DNA of 64,000 nucleotides from Pasteuria penetrans (GCF_900538055.1 NZ_UZAC03000001.1:1860001-1924000), one strand, 5' to 3'; positions 9,269 to 18,637 are shown, counted from the stretch's first letter. Notes: generated by a model from the sequence alone, not told the origin. Numbers and translations: made by a program.

Positions 9269-9650
9269 ATGAATATTATTACTCATTATTATGTATCAAT
9301 CCATGGCAATTACATCTTATTGGTTAAAAAATGGTAAGAAGTAATGGAAAAGACATCTGTAATTGTTGTAGAATCTTTTTTTCAGTATAAAAAATATTAG
9401 GTAGACTAAGATTATTTATCGGTATTGTAACATAATTTTTCGGGGTCTTCGGAATTTTAATGGGCAAGGGGTGGAAAGGACCTAATCTTTAGATATTTTT
9501 TTATGTAATTTTTGTTATTTGATACGTAGTCTAACGTTTGCCCCTCCCATTGTGAAATGCATTCTGTATTTTATTTTTAAATATATTGATATCTAGATAA
9601 GATGTTGTATCCCAAGCGAATCCTTTATTTTACAAATATATTAATAAAAA
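9269..9650. other. AT-rich intergenic stretch
   Basis: No gene, RNA or clear repeat is visible. The base composition is much more AT-rich than the surrounding coding DNA. Confidence 0.5.
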
Positions 9651-9659
9651 TAATTTTAT

Positions 9660-9860
9660 GTGTGAGAGGTCTGATCGTCTTCAGGTCGTAAAAACCAAGA
9701 GATCATGGGGGGAGATGGAGCAAAGGGGCCAGCTCATCGGATTGGTTCTAGAAAGATCAAAACTATGTGGGGTTGGGAAGAGTCGTAGGACGCGAGAAGG
9801 TTCGGTTCTGTAAGGGGCTCGGTTGAAATATCGGATCTACCCCGATGGGGAGTTTATGAA
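9660..9860 (+). mobile_element. Possible decayed 3' end of a group II intron
   Basis: The stretch 9780-9845 reads like a damaged domain V-VI junction: GTCGTAGGACGCGAGAAGG, then GTTCGGTTCTGTAAGGGG, then a second hairpin ending in CTACCCC. A typical group II domain V reads GAGCCGTATGA-GCGAGAG-..CGTACGGTTC. Several bases of the second half are missing, so it cannot be active. The call rests on recalled motif shape only. Confidence 0.3.
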
Positions 9861-10050
9861 GAAAATTTATTTAGTAAAAATATTTTATTGTTTTTCCACC
9901 ACAGGTGATGTTTATAGCTTTTGAATTGTAAGAACTAAATATGTAAAATTTCTATATTATTAAATAAATAATAAAATTAATAAAACAAAATCAATCTAGG
10001 ACTACCTGTGGTGGCATTCGTTCATTATGTATGAAATCTTACGCTTCCTC

Positions 10051-10805
10051 CTACCTCGTTTGCAAAGATGCCGATTGCATCGTACAAACAAGAGGTTTGC
10101 GTAATTTCGATCGTTCATCCAACCCTTCTCTGTACCGAACGGATAAGGAGGAGTTCACTGATTTCTTTATTTTTGATAGATGGCGCTTATCCCATAGAAG
10201 TTTTATGTTAATTAGGATGATATCATTGTACAAATTTCAAAGTTTTCTCCTATGTAATTCCCGCGAATCCCCTTCTTTGTACGAGGATCGCACAACGATA
10301 ATCTTACGATACTGTTCCATCAGTTCTTCGCTGTGTCCCATTATTTCTAAAAATACTAGCTTATTCTCGCAGGTAAGACGTTCCTTATCATCGTTCTCCA
10401 CCACATCCCCGAATAGCCGGTCTATAGCCGCTGTGAATTTCCTGGGCCTGGGCTGCCGTGGAAATTTCTGCTGTATATCCAAACTCATCCTCGAATTCCT
10501 TCGTGTGTTTTTTCCTTCGTTCGATGATGGAATCAACGTTGGGGTATTTTTCTCCTACAGTACTCGCATTTCCAGCGTTGCGGTTCCATTTTTGACTCCT
10601 GAAACCATGGATCGCATCTTGGATGAAGAAAGGTTTGGGAGCTACCAAAACCTATTTTGACGAACTTTTGCTCTTTTTCGCGGGATTTTTTACAGGAACA
10701 CTGGGTTTCGGATGAGGGTTTTTCGACCACTGATTTGAGTACAGATCGGATGATTCTCATACCTTCATGCTCGGATTCTATTTCCCCCAGGCTTATCAGT
10801 TCCAC
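10051..10805 (-). pseudogene. Eroded gene with a CxxC motif, several frameshifts
   Basis: On the minus strand four overlapping open segments in different frames follow one another (10805-10533, 10648-10388, 10536-10237, 10233-10051). Each is hydrophilic and protein-like, while the antisense frame is low-complexity Ser/Phe. The first segment contains RWKCEYCRRKI, a CxxC zinc-ribbon-like motif. Later segments hold FEDEFGYTAEI, ENKLVFLEIMGHSEELMEQY and KIKKSVNSSLSVRY. Together they look like one gene of about 240 codons broken by frameshifts. I cannot name the family; the CxxC segment recalls an N-terminal zinc motif such as those of transposases. Confidence 0.4.
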
Positions 10806-11162
10806 TTCATTTGGTTAGAGGGGGGGCATGGTACATTAGGATCAATCTCCTTATCTTTTTTGGTTATCATGAGTGTCCCTCCCACAGAAATATTGAGCAT
10901 ATCCATAGTAGGGTATTCTTATACAAATTTCAACGTTGTGTTTACACACTATTCGTTTTTCCCGAAAAGTACAATGAAAACCCCAGGTCCATATTCAGAA
11001 TGGAACATATTCAATTTTAAGTTCATTTATACTGAACAAAACTATTGCGGTATGGGTATGCTGATTCAATTCTTTCCGTTGTCTTTTTTATTATGAACTA
11101 TAAAAAATAGGATCGTCCTAGGTCCTCCTGGTTCCGTAACCATTAAAGTACGGAGGCCCCCT

Positions 11163-11281
11163 TTTCCTGGATCGCTCACAAGCAGTAACTAGGCGGTTTG
11201 TAACCTGCTACCTATCAGCCGGTTACGAAGGGCCGAGCAACCTCCATCCCTTGAACGACTTCTTGACACACGTACCACCTG
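11163..11281 (-). mobile_element. Group II intron domain I fragment
   Basis: Read on the minus strand, this stretch begins GTGTGTCAAGAAGTCGTTCA and continues through the GGTTGCTCGGCCCTTCGTAA block to GTGAGCGATCCAGGAAAAG. It is nearly identical to the two copies at 45121-45690 but lacks the internal GCTGCTGGTG hairpin and everything after the AGGAAAAGG element. It is a dead 5' fragment. Confidence 0.6.
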
Positions 11282-11587
11282 CCGATTTCCGAATGCCTTT
11301 CATCTCTCATAGAACACAACAGACACACAGAACCGAACCCAACACTTCTATGCTATTCGGACTTATTATAACAGGAGCCTACATTTCTCCCGCATTTCCT
11401 CTCGAACTTTCTTCCCATATTTACTTCCTACAGTAACACCATTATAATGTTCTTACAGGCGAGGGGGTTGCTGGATAAGGATGCGTTGTCCGATGAAAAA
11501 TCGTAGGGGTTCTATTATTATCCCATAATACCCTGATCGTGGCTCGTGTCTCCTTTCCCCGATGGTGGGTGAAGCCCTCCTGTTGAG

Positions 11588-11875
11588 CTACAACGTTGGG
11601 TTTTCTAGAGAGAGTGCGTCAGAGCCACTTAAATGTTCCCTCAGTCTTGAATACCCTCGATCAATATCTGGGGAGGGGCCCACGAATGTGGCAGGACATG
11701 GGGTAACGAAAACGATCACGTTTAGTGCGAATTTCATCTTCTGACCGTACAGGATAGCAGTGCACTGCGTGGGATGGTTTCGGCATCCGTCGATTTTCTG
11801 CCTAGCTGGAATCTGAGGCTTGGTTAGGGTTGTCTGTGGATTGGGTAGATATTCGTGTTGATGCAACATTTCCAT
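11588..11875 (-). pseudogene. DDE transposase remnant
   Basis: The 95-codon minus-strand frame contains KIDGCRNHPTQ, then ILYGQKMKFALNVIVFVTPC, then a segment ending in YSRLREHL. This order resembles the core of IS5-like/DDE_Tnp_4 transposases: the first catalytic Asp in an IDGT-type motif, then a YSGKKKRHTLK-type block, then a conserved turn. The later Asp and Glu are not seen, and no terminal inverted repeats were found. It is a fragment; the family call is tentative. Confidence 0.4.
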
Positions 11876-11881
11876 ATCAAC

Positions 11882-12512
11882 ATCAAACAGGAGAAGAAAA
11901 AGGTTACAGTCTAGTATGGTGCCTGTTGTGAAAAGACAGATAGGGCGATGGTGTAAAAAAGCGTTTCCCGACTTGTGTCTTTATATTCCATTTTAAAAAC
12001 AAAAAGTTGGCTTGAAAGTTGGTTTGATGGATATCGGGGAGTAAAAGATGACGTGGTGGGGACAGCGGCGATCGCCGTCCTCATCGTTTGTACCCATTTG
12101 TACCAACACTGGTTGTCTATTCCTGTCGTAGTTTGAAACATGAATTTACGATGTTGTCGATATCGTATCCATGCAACCGGTGCTGCACAATTCTCCAGGA
12201 TAAAAGGATGATGGAGAGGGATTCTGCCCATGGGATTCAGCGTTTCTGGGTGGGAGGGCAGGTAGGGGATTACATTCCCATTCCTATGAGGGGATTTGTT
12301 ATATAAAGGATATTTTTACTTTAGTATCGATTATCCCTGCATAGTTTTTAAAGGTTAGCCTTTTTCCACTCATTTTAGATTAGGGTCCCTGCTACCCTAT
12401 TGAGAGTTTCTACCGAAAAAGTTTGTTGCTCTACATCACAGAAAAACGGTGCATCTTCTGGATTGTGTAGAGCGCCCTTGTCCCGGAGATCCTGGAGGTA
12501 ATTGTTTGAATA
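11882..12512. other. Intergenic region, no supportable gene
   Basis: One minus-strand frame (12231-11911) is open for 106 codons but shows no recognisable motif and no good ribosome-binding site. It may be a further transposase remnant. The last 20 nt hold GGAGGT (12494-12499) that may serve the next gene. Confidence 0.4.
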
Positions 12513-12575
12513 TTGAAATTCATTGTGTACTACGAATTGGCCAGAGGTTCAGAAGGGGGCATTGTGGGTGGTAGT

Positions 12576-13703
12576 ATGAGTGGAAAATTTCTACATACGG
12601 CTGACTGGCACATGGGTCGACTTCCCTCCCAAGCTTTGGGGGATGCGGATGTTGTGGATCAACGTTATAAGGAACACAGGCAAACACAAGCGTACATCCT
12701 GGACATGGTAGAAAGGGAATCTATCGATTGGCTTTTATTGGCTGGGGATATCATCGAACACGGTTGCTTACCGGCGCGGGATTTGCATTGGTTGGTAGAC
12801 CGGTTGGGTTCGTTGTCTGCCCAGGTTTTGATCTCTCCTGGCAACCATGATCCCTTGCTTCCCGATAGCCCATACCGGCAGGTGATATGGCCTGCTAATG
12901 TTCATATTTTTGGCTCTGATTGGGACTATCGTTATTTTGCTAGTCATGATCTGATCATTTATGGTCGGGGATTTTCAGATATCCATGAACCCATAGCCCC
13001 CCTGCCCCCACGAATAGGGGACGGTGAGGCTGGGGGAGCGAAATGGCGTTTCCTCCTGGTTCATGCGGACATAACGTCATCCAATGCAGGCAGTGTATAT
13101 TTTCCCCTCTCCCTTGGAGAGCTAGCGACCTCTTCCTTTCATTATGTGGCTCTAGGGCATGTTCATCGGCCATGGCAACGGGAATTAACCAACCCTGCGG
13201 GGACCATCCTCCGTTATCCGGGATCGCCCGAGGGACACACATATAGCGAAACAGGTCAGCGTACGGTAACCTTGGGTCACCTGAGCCCCCTAGGTTTACG
13301 GTTGACCTATCCGGTTGTTTCCAGATGTTCACACCATCAGCACACTATTGATTGGACAGGTCCTGTAACCCATGGGGAGCTGGAACAGAAGATGATAGAA
13401 GTCCTGGAATGTATGGATCCAATGGATTATCATTTGCTGCGTCTCGTGGGCCCCATACAGATCCCGTTGGATATAGAGGGTGGATTGAATACCCTGCGGG
13501 CGAGGGGATGGGCACGCGTAAGAATAGAGGACGGTACGCAACCGGTAATAGATCCTCAGACAGTGGTAGGTCGAGGGGGCCCCGCGGCGCAATTTGTAAT
13601 CGAAATACAAAGGAAATTGCAGATGGCGTCCAATGAGGAGGAGAAGAATTGTTTAGAACAAGCCCTTCAGGTTGGGCTGCGTGCATTCTTTCCCCCTACA
13701 TAA
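12576..13703 (+). CDS. yhaO: YhaO-like DNA repair exonuclease (SbcD/Mre11 family)
   Basis: This calcineurin-like phosphoesterase would be the nuclease partner of the SMC-like ATPase encoded next to it. Metal-binding motifs in order: HTADWHMG (Asp/His, near residue 8), AGDIIEHG, SPGNHDPL (GNHD), LVHADI and ALGHVHRPW (GHVH). The order is that of Mre11/SbcD nucleases. Starting from ATG 12576 it has 375 residues. An upstream TTG at 12513, preceded by GGAGGT, would add 21 residues; related proteins begin only a few residues before the first motif, which favours 12576. The stop lies 9 nt before the next start, so the two genes form an operon. Confidence 0.88.
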   Translation: MSGKFLHTADWHMGRLPSQALGDADVVDQRYKEHRQTQAYILDMVERESIDWLLLAGDIIEHGCLPARDLHWLVDRLGSLSAQVLISPGNHDPLLPDSPYRQVIWPANVHIFGSDWDYRYFASHDLIIYGRGFSDIHEPIAPLPPRIGDGEAGGAKWRFLLVHADITSSNAGSVYFPLSLGELATSSFHYVALGHVHRPWQRELTNPAGTILRYPGSPEGHTYSETGQRTVTLGHLSPLGLRLTYPVVSRCSHHQHTIDWTGPVTHGELEQKMIEVLECMDPMDYHLLRLVGPIQIPLDIEGGLNTLRARGWARVRIEDGTQPVIDPQTVVGRGGPAAQFVIEIQRKLQMASNEEEKNCLEQALQVGLRAFFPPT

Positions 13704-13712
13704 AGGAATGGG

Positions 13713-15998
13713 GTGGGGCCTGTGCGGATTGAACATATCGATTTGTGCGGTTTTGGCACCTGGATTGATCGGAGATGGGATTTGAAGCCAGGTATCAACC
13801 TTCTTGTTCTCCCCAACGAGGCCGGTAAATCAACCCTGTTTCGTGCCTTGTTCACCCTTCTGTATGGTGGTCAGTGGTTGGGCACAGGGGCTAAACGGTC
13901 CAGTAGGATGTTCTGGTTAGAGGGGGATCAACCGTGGCAGTCTGCTAGCCAGTATGGCGGCTCTGTTGCCTATTGTGTTCGCGGTCATAGATATCGAATT
14001 ACAAGGGATCTGGCATTGGGTACAGTACAGGTTGAGGATTCTACCACGGGTACGGAAATTACGCAGCAGTTTTCGAAGCGCGCCCGCACGGTACGCTACG
14101 TACTGGATGAACAGATTGGTCTCTCCCCCGAAGCCTTTGCTAATATGGCCCTTTGGACCACTAGTATGGATTCACGGGGGGGACGGGGATCCACAACCCA
14201 GCGCAGATGGTACGCGCAGGGTAGTTTGTCGTTGATTCAGCAATTTTCCCAATTGTTGGGCACGGAAAATGTCGAATCTGTTCTGCAGAAGCTAAAGTCG
14301 AGTTATCAGGCTTTAGGAACGGTAGCATCCCCCAAAAAACCTCTGGGGCATGCGTATGCACAGGAAAAGGACATACGGGATCGGTTGGAGGCGTTACAGG
14401 GGAGCCGACATGGTTGGATCGTAAGGCAGAAAGAACTAGCACAGGTGAAGAGTGCCTGTCAGGCTGCTACCTTTCAGCGAAAAAAAATGGAAGAGAAAAT
14501 CGAGTTTTTTGCCCAGAAGGCAAGGGGGATTAGGACGGAAAAGGAGCAACGGGTGCGGTGGTTGGCTGACAAACCAGATCCCTTCCTGGATGAATCATTG
14601 TATTGTAATTTACAGGAAAAACGCCGTCAGTTTCTACAGGCGGAGCAACGGATTCAGGAGATTCTATCCACCTGCCCCTTTCCCCGTGTGTTCTCGGGCA
14701 CGTTGCAGGAAAACGAACGGGAACAATGGACAACCAGGACGCGCATGCTTCATGAGGATAGGATACGTTGGGATCATATCCGTCAAGCTCGATGTGAATT
14801 CCAGGAAAGGAAAAACCATTGGGAGGAAGTTAGGAGGGGGGTGAGAAACCGTTGGCTTTTCGGGTTATTTTTTCTGGCCATATGCGGTACGATATTGTTC
14901 TTTCTCGAGTTCCCATCCTCTGGTCCTGCATCATCCTACTGGGTTCGTGTGTTTCCCATCCTGCTTCTCCTCTTAGGTGGAATGGTGGGTTTGCGAAGGT
15001 CCTTGCGCCGCTATCGTGAGGAATTATTGGTGTGTCAACAGGGGCAGGAACAGTTGAGGACGGAGGAAAAAGTTTTTGTGCAGCGTTGGGGGATAGAGGA
15101 CAATGTACAACTGCATAATTTAGCAGAGGAATGGCATTACTTCAGTGTGGCTTTGGATCAGGCATTGTATCAGAAGCAGGAAGCTGAGTTGGAATTACGA
15201 ACTTTAACCGCTTCATACGGTGAGGATCCTCATGTTTGGCAGGATCTCCGTACTCAGGCAATCCATTGGGAACAGCAAGAACCCGAGAGGGGGGGAAGGG
15301 GTAACTCCTTGCCATTATCGTGCATAGGAATGGATCCCCCCTCCCCAATGCGGGAGTCTATAGTACGTAATCTCCTGTCTATGGCGAAGGCTAAGGAGCG
15401 GTATTGGGTTTGGCAGGGGGCCCGGTTAGAGGGTGATTTATCCGTACGAATACAAACAACGGAGGCTTTGCCGCAGGTGTTTGCAGAGTGGTCTAGGGCC
15501 AGGGATCATCTACAGGCATTGCTACGGGAGCACCGGGCTTTACAAATTGCGCTCGAAACCCTGCAAGATGTGGCTAAGAGGGAACAACCTGACGTAGCAC
15601 AGTCGTTGGTTCCTTATGCGAGAGAATGGTTGGGAAAGATTACTTCACAACGTTATACGGGGTGGAGGATGGACGCCCAAAGGGGGTTTGCTAGTCAGGT
15701 TCGTTTGCAATCCACAGGGCGTTGGGTTCCGGAGGAACTTCTGAGTGTGGGTACCCTGGACCAAGTTTGGTTGTCCTTACGTTTTGCCTTCCTGTGTTTT
15801 TGGAGGGATAGGATGGGGATCTCCCTACCTCTATTTCTGGATGATTCCTTGGCACATTATGATGAATGGCGCCTGCAGAGGGTTTTGACGCTGTTAGGAG
15901 AATGTGCATTGAACCATCAGATCCTATTGGCTTCCTGCCAAAGGCGGGAACAGGACGGGTTGGATCAACATGGCATAACCTACCATTGCTTGTTGTGA
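13713..15998 (+). CDS. yhaN: YhaN-like SMC/Rad50-type ATPase
   Basis: The 761-aa product has Walker A LPNEAGKSTLFRAL near residue 32, long charged coiled-coil regions, a hydrophobic double segment (about 385-430: WLFGLFFLAICG and ILLLLLGGMVGL) and a C-terminal Walker B FLDDSLAHYDEWR. A membrane segment between the coils is characteristic of the YhaN group and suggests membrane-linked DNA processing. The preceding SbcD-like protein is the expected partner. The start is GTG 13713, shortly after AAAGGA; GTG 13722 is an alternative. No zinc-hook CxxC is present. Length is shorter than Bacillus YhaN (about 960 aa). Confidence 0.85.
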   Translation: MGPVRIEHIDLCGFGTWIDRRWDLKPGINLLVLPNEAGKSTLFRALFTLLYGGQWLGTGAKRSSRMFWLEGDQPWQSASQYGGSVAYCVRGHRYRITRDLALGTVQVEDSTTGTEITQQFSKRARTVRYVLDEQIGLSPEAFANMALWTTSMDSRGGRGSTTQRRWYAQGSLSLIQQFSQLLGTENVESVLQKLKSSYQALGTVASPKKPLGHAYAQEKDIRDRLEALQGSRHGWIVRQKELAQVKSACQAATFQRKKMEEKIEFFAQKARGIRTEKEQRVRWLADKPDPFLDESLYCNLQEKRRQFLQAEQRIQEILSTCPFPRVFSGTLQENEREQWTTRTRMLHEDRIRWDHIRQARCEFQERKNHWEEVRRGVRNRWLFGLFFLAICGTILFFLEFPSSGPASSYWVRVFPILLLLLGGMVGLRRSLRRYREELLVCQQGQEQLRTEEKVFVQRWGIEDNVQLHNLAEEWHYFSVALDQALYQKQEAELELRTLTASYGEDPHVWQDLRTQAIHWEQQEPERGGRGNSLPLSCIGMDPPSPMRESIVRNLLSMAKAKERYWVWQGARLEGDLSVRIQTTEALPQVFAEWSRARDHLQALLREHRALQIALETLQDVAKREQPDVAQSLVPYAREWLGKITSQRYTGWRMDAQRGFASQVRLQSTGRWVPEELLSVGTLDQVWLSLRFAFLCFWRDRMGISLPLFLDDSLAHYDEWRLQRVLTLLGECALNHQILLASCQRREQDGLDQHGITYHCLL

Positions 15999-16021
15999 TG
16001 GGGAATCTCTGGCTATGGGAG

Positions 16022-16315
16022 CTAGAATAACCTCCGGTGATCCGGATCTTGATCCCAATCCATATCTTGTTGGGGATGGGTTTTGTCCATTGTGGGTTTA
16101 CCCGTCTGCTGGAAGGTTTTCTGGATGGATTTTCTAACTTCCTGGTTTTCTCTTTCATCCTCCCCCTTCTTCCCCCTTTTTCTTGGTTTTTCGTTCGCCT
16201 CCGTCATCGCGGCATCATAGGCATCTGCGGTGGAATGGACGGATTTTCCGTGAGGACGCGGATCCCCCACAGAGGGGGGGTCGGTAGGATTGGGCATAGC
16301 ATTGAGAAAATGCAT
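16022..16315 (-). CDS. Small hydrophilic protein, 97 aa, unknown
   Basis: This minus-strand gene sits between two plus-strand genes. The ATG at 16315 follows GAGGAGGT by 10 nt, a strong ribosome-binding site. The product has no membrane segment; it is rich in Pro, Asp, Lys, Glu and Gln, with a highly charged centre (RKRGKKGEDERENQE) and the tail DMDWDQDPDHRRLF. Its size and composition suit a spore-associated or DNA-binding protein, but no known motif is visible and no function is claimed. The overlapping plus-strand open frame is antisense to it and looks like a shadow. Confidence 0.55.
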   Translation of the reverse strand: MHFLNAMPNPTDPPSVGDPRPHGKSVHSTADAYDAAMTEANEKPRKRGKKGEDERENQEVRKSIQKTFQQTGKPTMDKTHPQQDMDWDQDPDHRRLF

Positions 16316-16473
16316 GATGAACAGAACCTCCTCGGTTTCAATGAACTTTGTTTTGTTGCAAGGATACACTTTGTCGTCCTTTCTTATACAAGATGTATAC
16401 GAATTTACTGCGGCATGGTAGGATGGGGTCAGTGCCCTGTATACTCACATAGAGAGTGGGGGGAGGGATTTCG

Positions 16474-17145
16474 GTGTTTTCAGATCTCTGGAAAAAGATT
16501 TCTATGGGTGCGGATTATGTAGTCGCTGGATTCGCCAAGATTTTTCTATTTTCCCTTGTGTTGTGGATGTTGGGGTTACTCTGGATTCTAGTACGTGAGG
16601 TTGCAAGCGACACACCTTTTTCCCTGCGTGAATATCTCCGGAGGGTATTCCGTGTTCTTATCTTCTCCCTTACATGGGGGGCCTATATGAGTGTCCCGAT
16701 CGCTGCAGTTTTTTTATGGTATAGCTTCAAGGGAATGGAAAAAATTAATTCCATTGTTCTTTTTATTGATGCATGTTTTTGGGCCTATATTATATTTCAT
16801 TTACATTGGATGCATCGCCATCGTTGGCAAAAATACGGATCGAAACGCCCCGTGGGGGAGGAGGGAGAACGGTCCATTCGGGGGCATGAGAAGGGGGAGG
16901 GGTTTCAGTCTGAACATCACCGTCCGGTTGAGAGTGAGGAGACAGAGGGGTTGTCGTTTCGGGATGAGTTGGGGGAGTCGTCCTTGCAAAGGAATGATGG
17001 ATTTTCTGCTGATAGTGCAACAATCCGGGATGTGATAAAGGGGCCCCGCGGTTCTGGTACTAGATCACGTACCCCCTCTCGTGTGGCGGCCCGTATGGAA
17101 AGAAAGGGGAAACGCCCTTTGGATGACTGGCTAGGAAAATTTTAG
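16474..17145 (+). CDS. Membrane protein with three helices and a charged tail
   Basis: GTG at 16474 follows GGGGAGGG by about 6 nt. The 223-aa product has three likely membrane helices (about 17-41, 61-83 and 91-112), then about 110 residues of soluble, charged sequence rich in Glu, Arg, Gly and Ser, ending RKGKRPLDDWLGKF. The tail is probably cytoplasmic. I do not recognise the family. It is followed 44 nt downstream by another unknown gene in the same direction, probably in one transcript. Confidence 0.65.
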   Translation: MFSDLWKKISMGADYVVAGFAKIFLFSLVLWMLGLLWILVREVASDTPFSLREYLRRVFRVLIFSLTWGAYMSVPIAAVFLWYSFKGMEKINSIVLFIDACFWAYIIFHLHWMHRHRWQKYGSKRPVGEEGERSIRGHEKGEGFQSEHHRPVESEETEGLSFRDELGESSLQRNDGFSADSATIRDVIKGPRGSGTRSRTPSRVAARMERKGKRPLDDWLGKF

Positions 17146-17189
17146 TGGTTATATTGGATGAATGTACATAGTATAGGAGGAATGGGTTC

Positions 17190-17666
17190 ATGGACAGGGG
17201 GCAAGGAGAATTGGGGCGAGAGAGAAGGAAACGTCAAGGAAGTTCAAAGAGGGGGGAGCATGAAACATCGGGGAAATGGGGCGATGTGGTCGTACGTGTG
17301 GAGTGTCATGAAAGTAATGATATTGTGTTGCGGATGCCCGCTTCTATGATGAAGGAATCCAATTGGGAGGCGGGGGAGAGGTACCGTTTTTGTGTGAGTA
17401 GAGGCTGGTTCTTTATGCCAGTCTCCTCCGCTCCCTTACCAAGGGATATCGATGGGGGAAGTACTGAGAGTTCGACGATTGCCATGCTAGAGGCTGTGTT
17501 TGCTGGGATAGGGAAACCAGTTTCCGAGGTTCCCATATCTGATGGGGGTCTCTCCCCCTCCAATGGAAAGAATAGGAAAAACCGTTATCCGAGGGAGAGA
17601 GATTCGAGGATTCGAAAGGCAGTACAGCGTTCTCAACGCCGTTATTCACAAATTTTTCGCCGCTGA
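17190..17666 (+). CDS. Hypothetical basic protein, 158 aa
   Basis: The ATG at 17190 lies 9 nt after AGGAGG (17175-17180). The first 27 residues are very basic (RGQGELGRERRKRQG). A more ordinary folded segment follows, VVVRVECHESNDIVLRMPA (about 33-51), and the C-terminus is again basic (RIRKAVQRSQRRYSQIFRR). There is no membrane segment. Basic ends on both sides suggest nucleic-acid binding, which is inference. No family is recognised. Confidence 0.6.
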   Translation: MDRGQGELGRERRKRQGSSKRGEHETSGKWGDVVVRVECHESNDIVLRMPASMMKESNWEAGERYRFCVSRGWFFMPVSSAPLPRDIDGGSTESSTIAMLEAVFAGIGKPVSEVPISDGGLSPSNGKNRKNRYPRERDSRIRKAVQRSQRRYSQIFRR

Positions 17667-17777
17667 TATAGGGGAATTCAAGTGGGTACCTGGCACCATT
17701 TCCCTGGATTGCTGGGTATTCCCTTGTTTTTGGTAAAATTTGTTAAATATTTAATGAAGTTGTGTTAAAGTAATTCC

Positions 17778-18563
17778 ATGGGAACACATTATACGCCGGC
17801 CAGAATGGCCAAGCTATTGGGTGTTTCGGTGGCCACCCTGCAGCGTTGGGATCGCAGCGGTGTTTTGAAGGCCCACCGATCGCCTACCAATCGCCGTTAT
17901 TATACGCACCAACAGTATCTACAATATACGGGTGCGGCTACAAGACCGGGAGAAGGAAAAACGATAGCTTATCTCCGTGTGGCCCATCGCAAGGGCGTGT
18001 TGGAGTTACAGGCACAGAAAGAGAGAATTCGTTCGTTCTGTGCAATGAGAGGGTGGTGGATCCATGATTGGATCTCCGAGTTTGGGAGTGCAATGGATTG
18101 GAAACGACCCCTTTTTGGAGATTTGATGTTGGCAATCGAAAGGGGGGAGGTGTGTCGACTCATATTGGTCCATCGTGACCGGGCTTTGCGATATGGATTT
18201 TCCTGGTTTCATGGTTTTTGTGAGCGTCATGGTACGGAGGTCGTGATACTTCACGATGATTGGTTTTCCACGGATGAGGAATTTGTCGGTGATTTTATTC
18301 GTATCCTGCGCGAAATTGGGGATCGTTTGAAGGGGATGTGTGATGAAAAGAAATGGTTGCATGGGATACTATTACGGGAGGTATGTAGGGTTTTTGGGAT
18401 GAATGGGCATTTGTATATAGATTTGAATCATAAGATGGGATTTCATGAAAAGAATATGAACCAGGTTCAGGGAGCAGAATCCTTGTATGAAGCCATTATC
18501 AAACCTTGCCCTTCCCCCTCGGCGAGGGAGGCCTTATCCAGAATTGTACAAAATGATGGGTAA
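17778..18563 (+). CDS. IS607-type serine recombinase, nucleophile replaced
   Basis: The 261-aa protein has the layout of IS607-family TnpA: an N-terminal MerR-like helix-turn-helix (YTPARMAKLLGVSVATLQRW, 5-24; SPTNRRYY, 35-42) followed by a serine resolvase domain with IAYLRVAH (63-70), ELQAQKERI and LILVHRDRALRYG. In active enzymes the first motif reads YxRVS with the catalytic serine; here position 69 is Ala (codon GCC at 17982-17984). The remaining core is intact over about 130 residues. A C-terminal extension of about 65 residues is not typical. No tnpB follows and no element ends were found. Either a decaying transposase or a co-opted DNA-binding protein. The ribosome-binding site is weak. 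A terminator follows. Confidence 0.75.
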   Translation: MGTHYTPARMAKLLGVSVATLQRWDRSGVLKAHRSPTNRRYYTHQQYLQYTGAATRPGEGKTIAYLRVAHRKGVLELQAQKERIRSFCAMRGWWIHDWISEFGSAMDWKRPLFGDLMLAIERGEVCRLILVHRDRALRYGFSWFHGFCERHGTEVVILHDDWFSTDEEFVGDFIRILREIGDRLKGMCDEKKWLHGILLREVCRVFGMNGHLYIDLNHKMGFHEKNMNQVQGAESLYEAIIKPCPSPSAREALSRIVQNDG

Positions 18564-18603
18564 CTACCGTATGTCCATAAGGCCATCGGAAGGTATCGCT
18601 ATG

Positions 18604-18637
18604 CCCCATAATGGTAAAAAATACCATTATGGGGTTT
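18604..18637 (+). terminator. Rho-independent terminator
   Basis: CCCCATAATGGTA (18604-18616) pairs with TACCATTATGGGG (18622-18634) across AAAAA, followed by TTT. The 13-bp stem is perfect. Confidence 0.88.

Noticed and set aside
16037-16522. Plus-strand frame of 161 codons with hydrophobic N-terminus
   Set aside because: It is antisense to the small minus-strand gene that has a strong ribosome-binding site, and it runs into the start of the next real gene.
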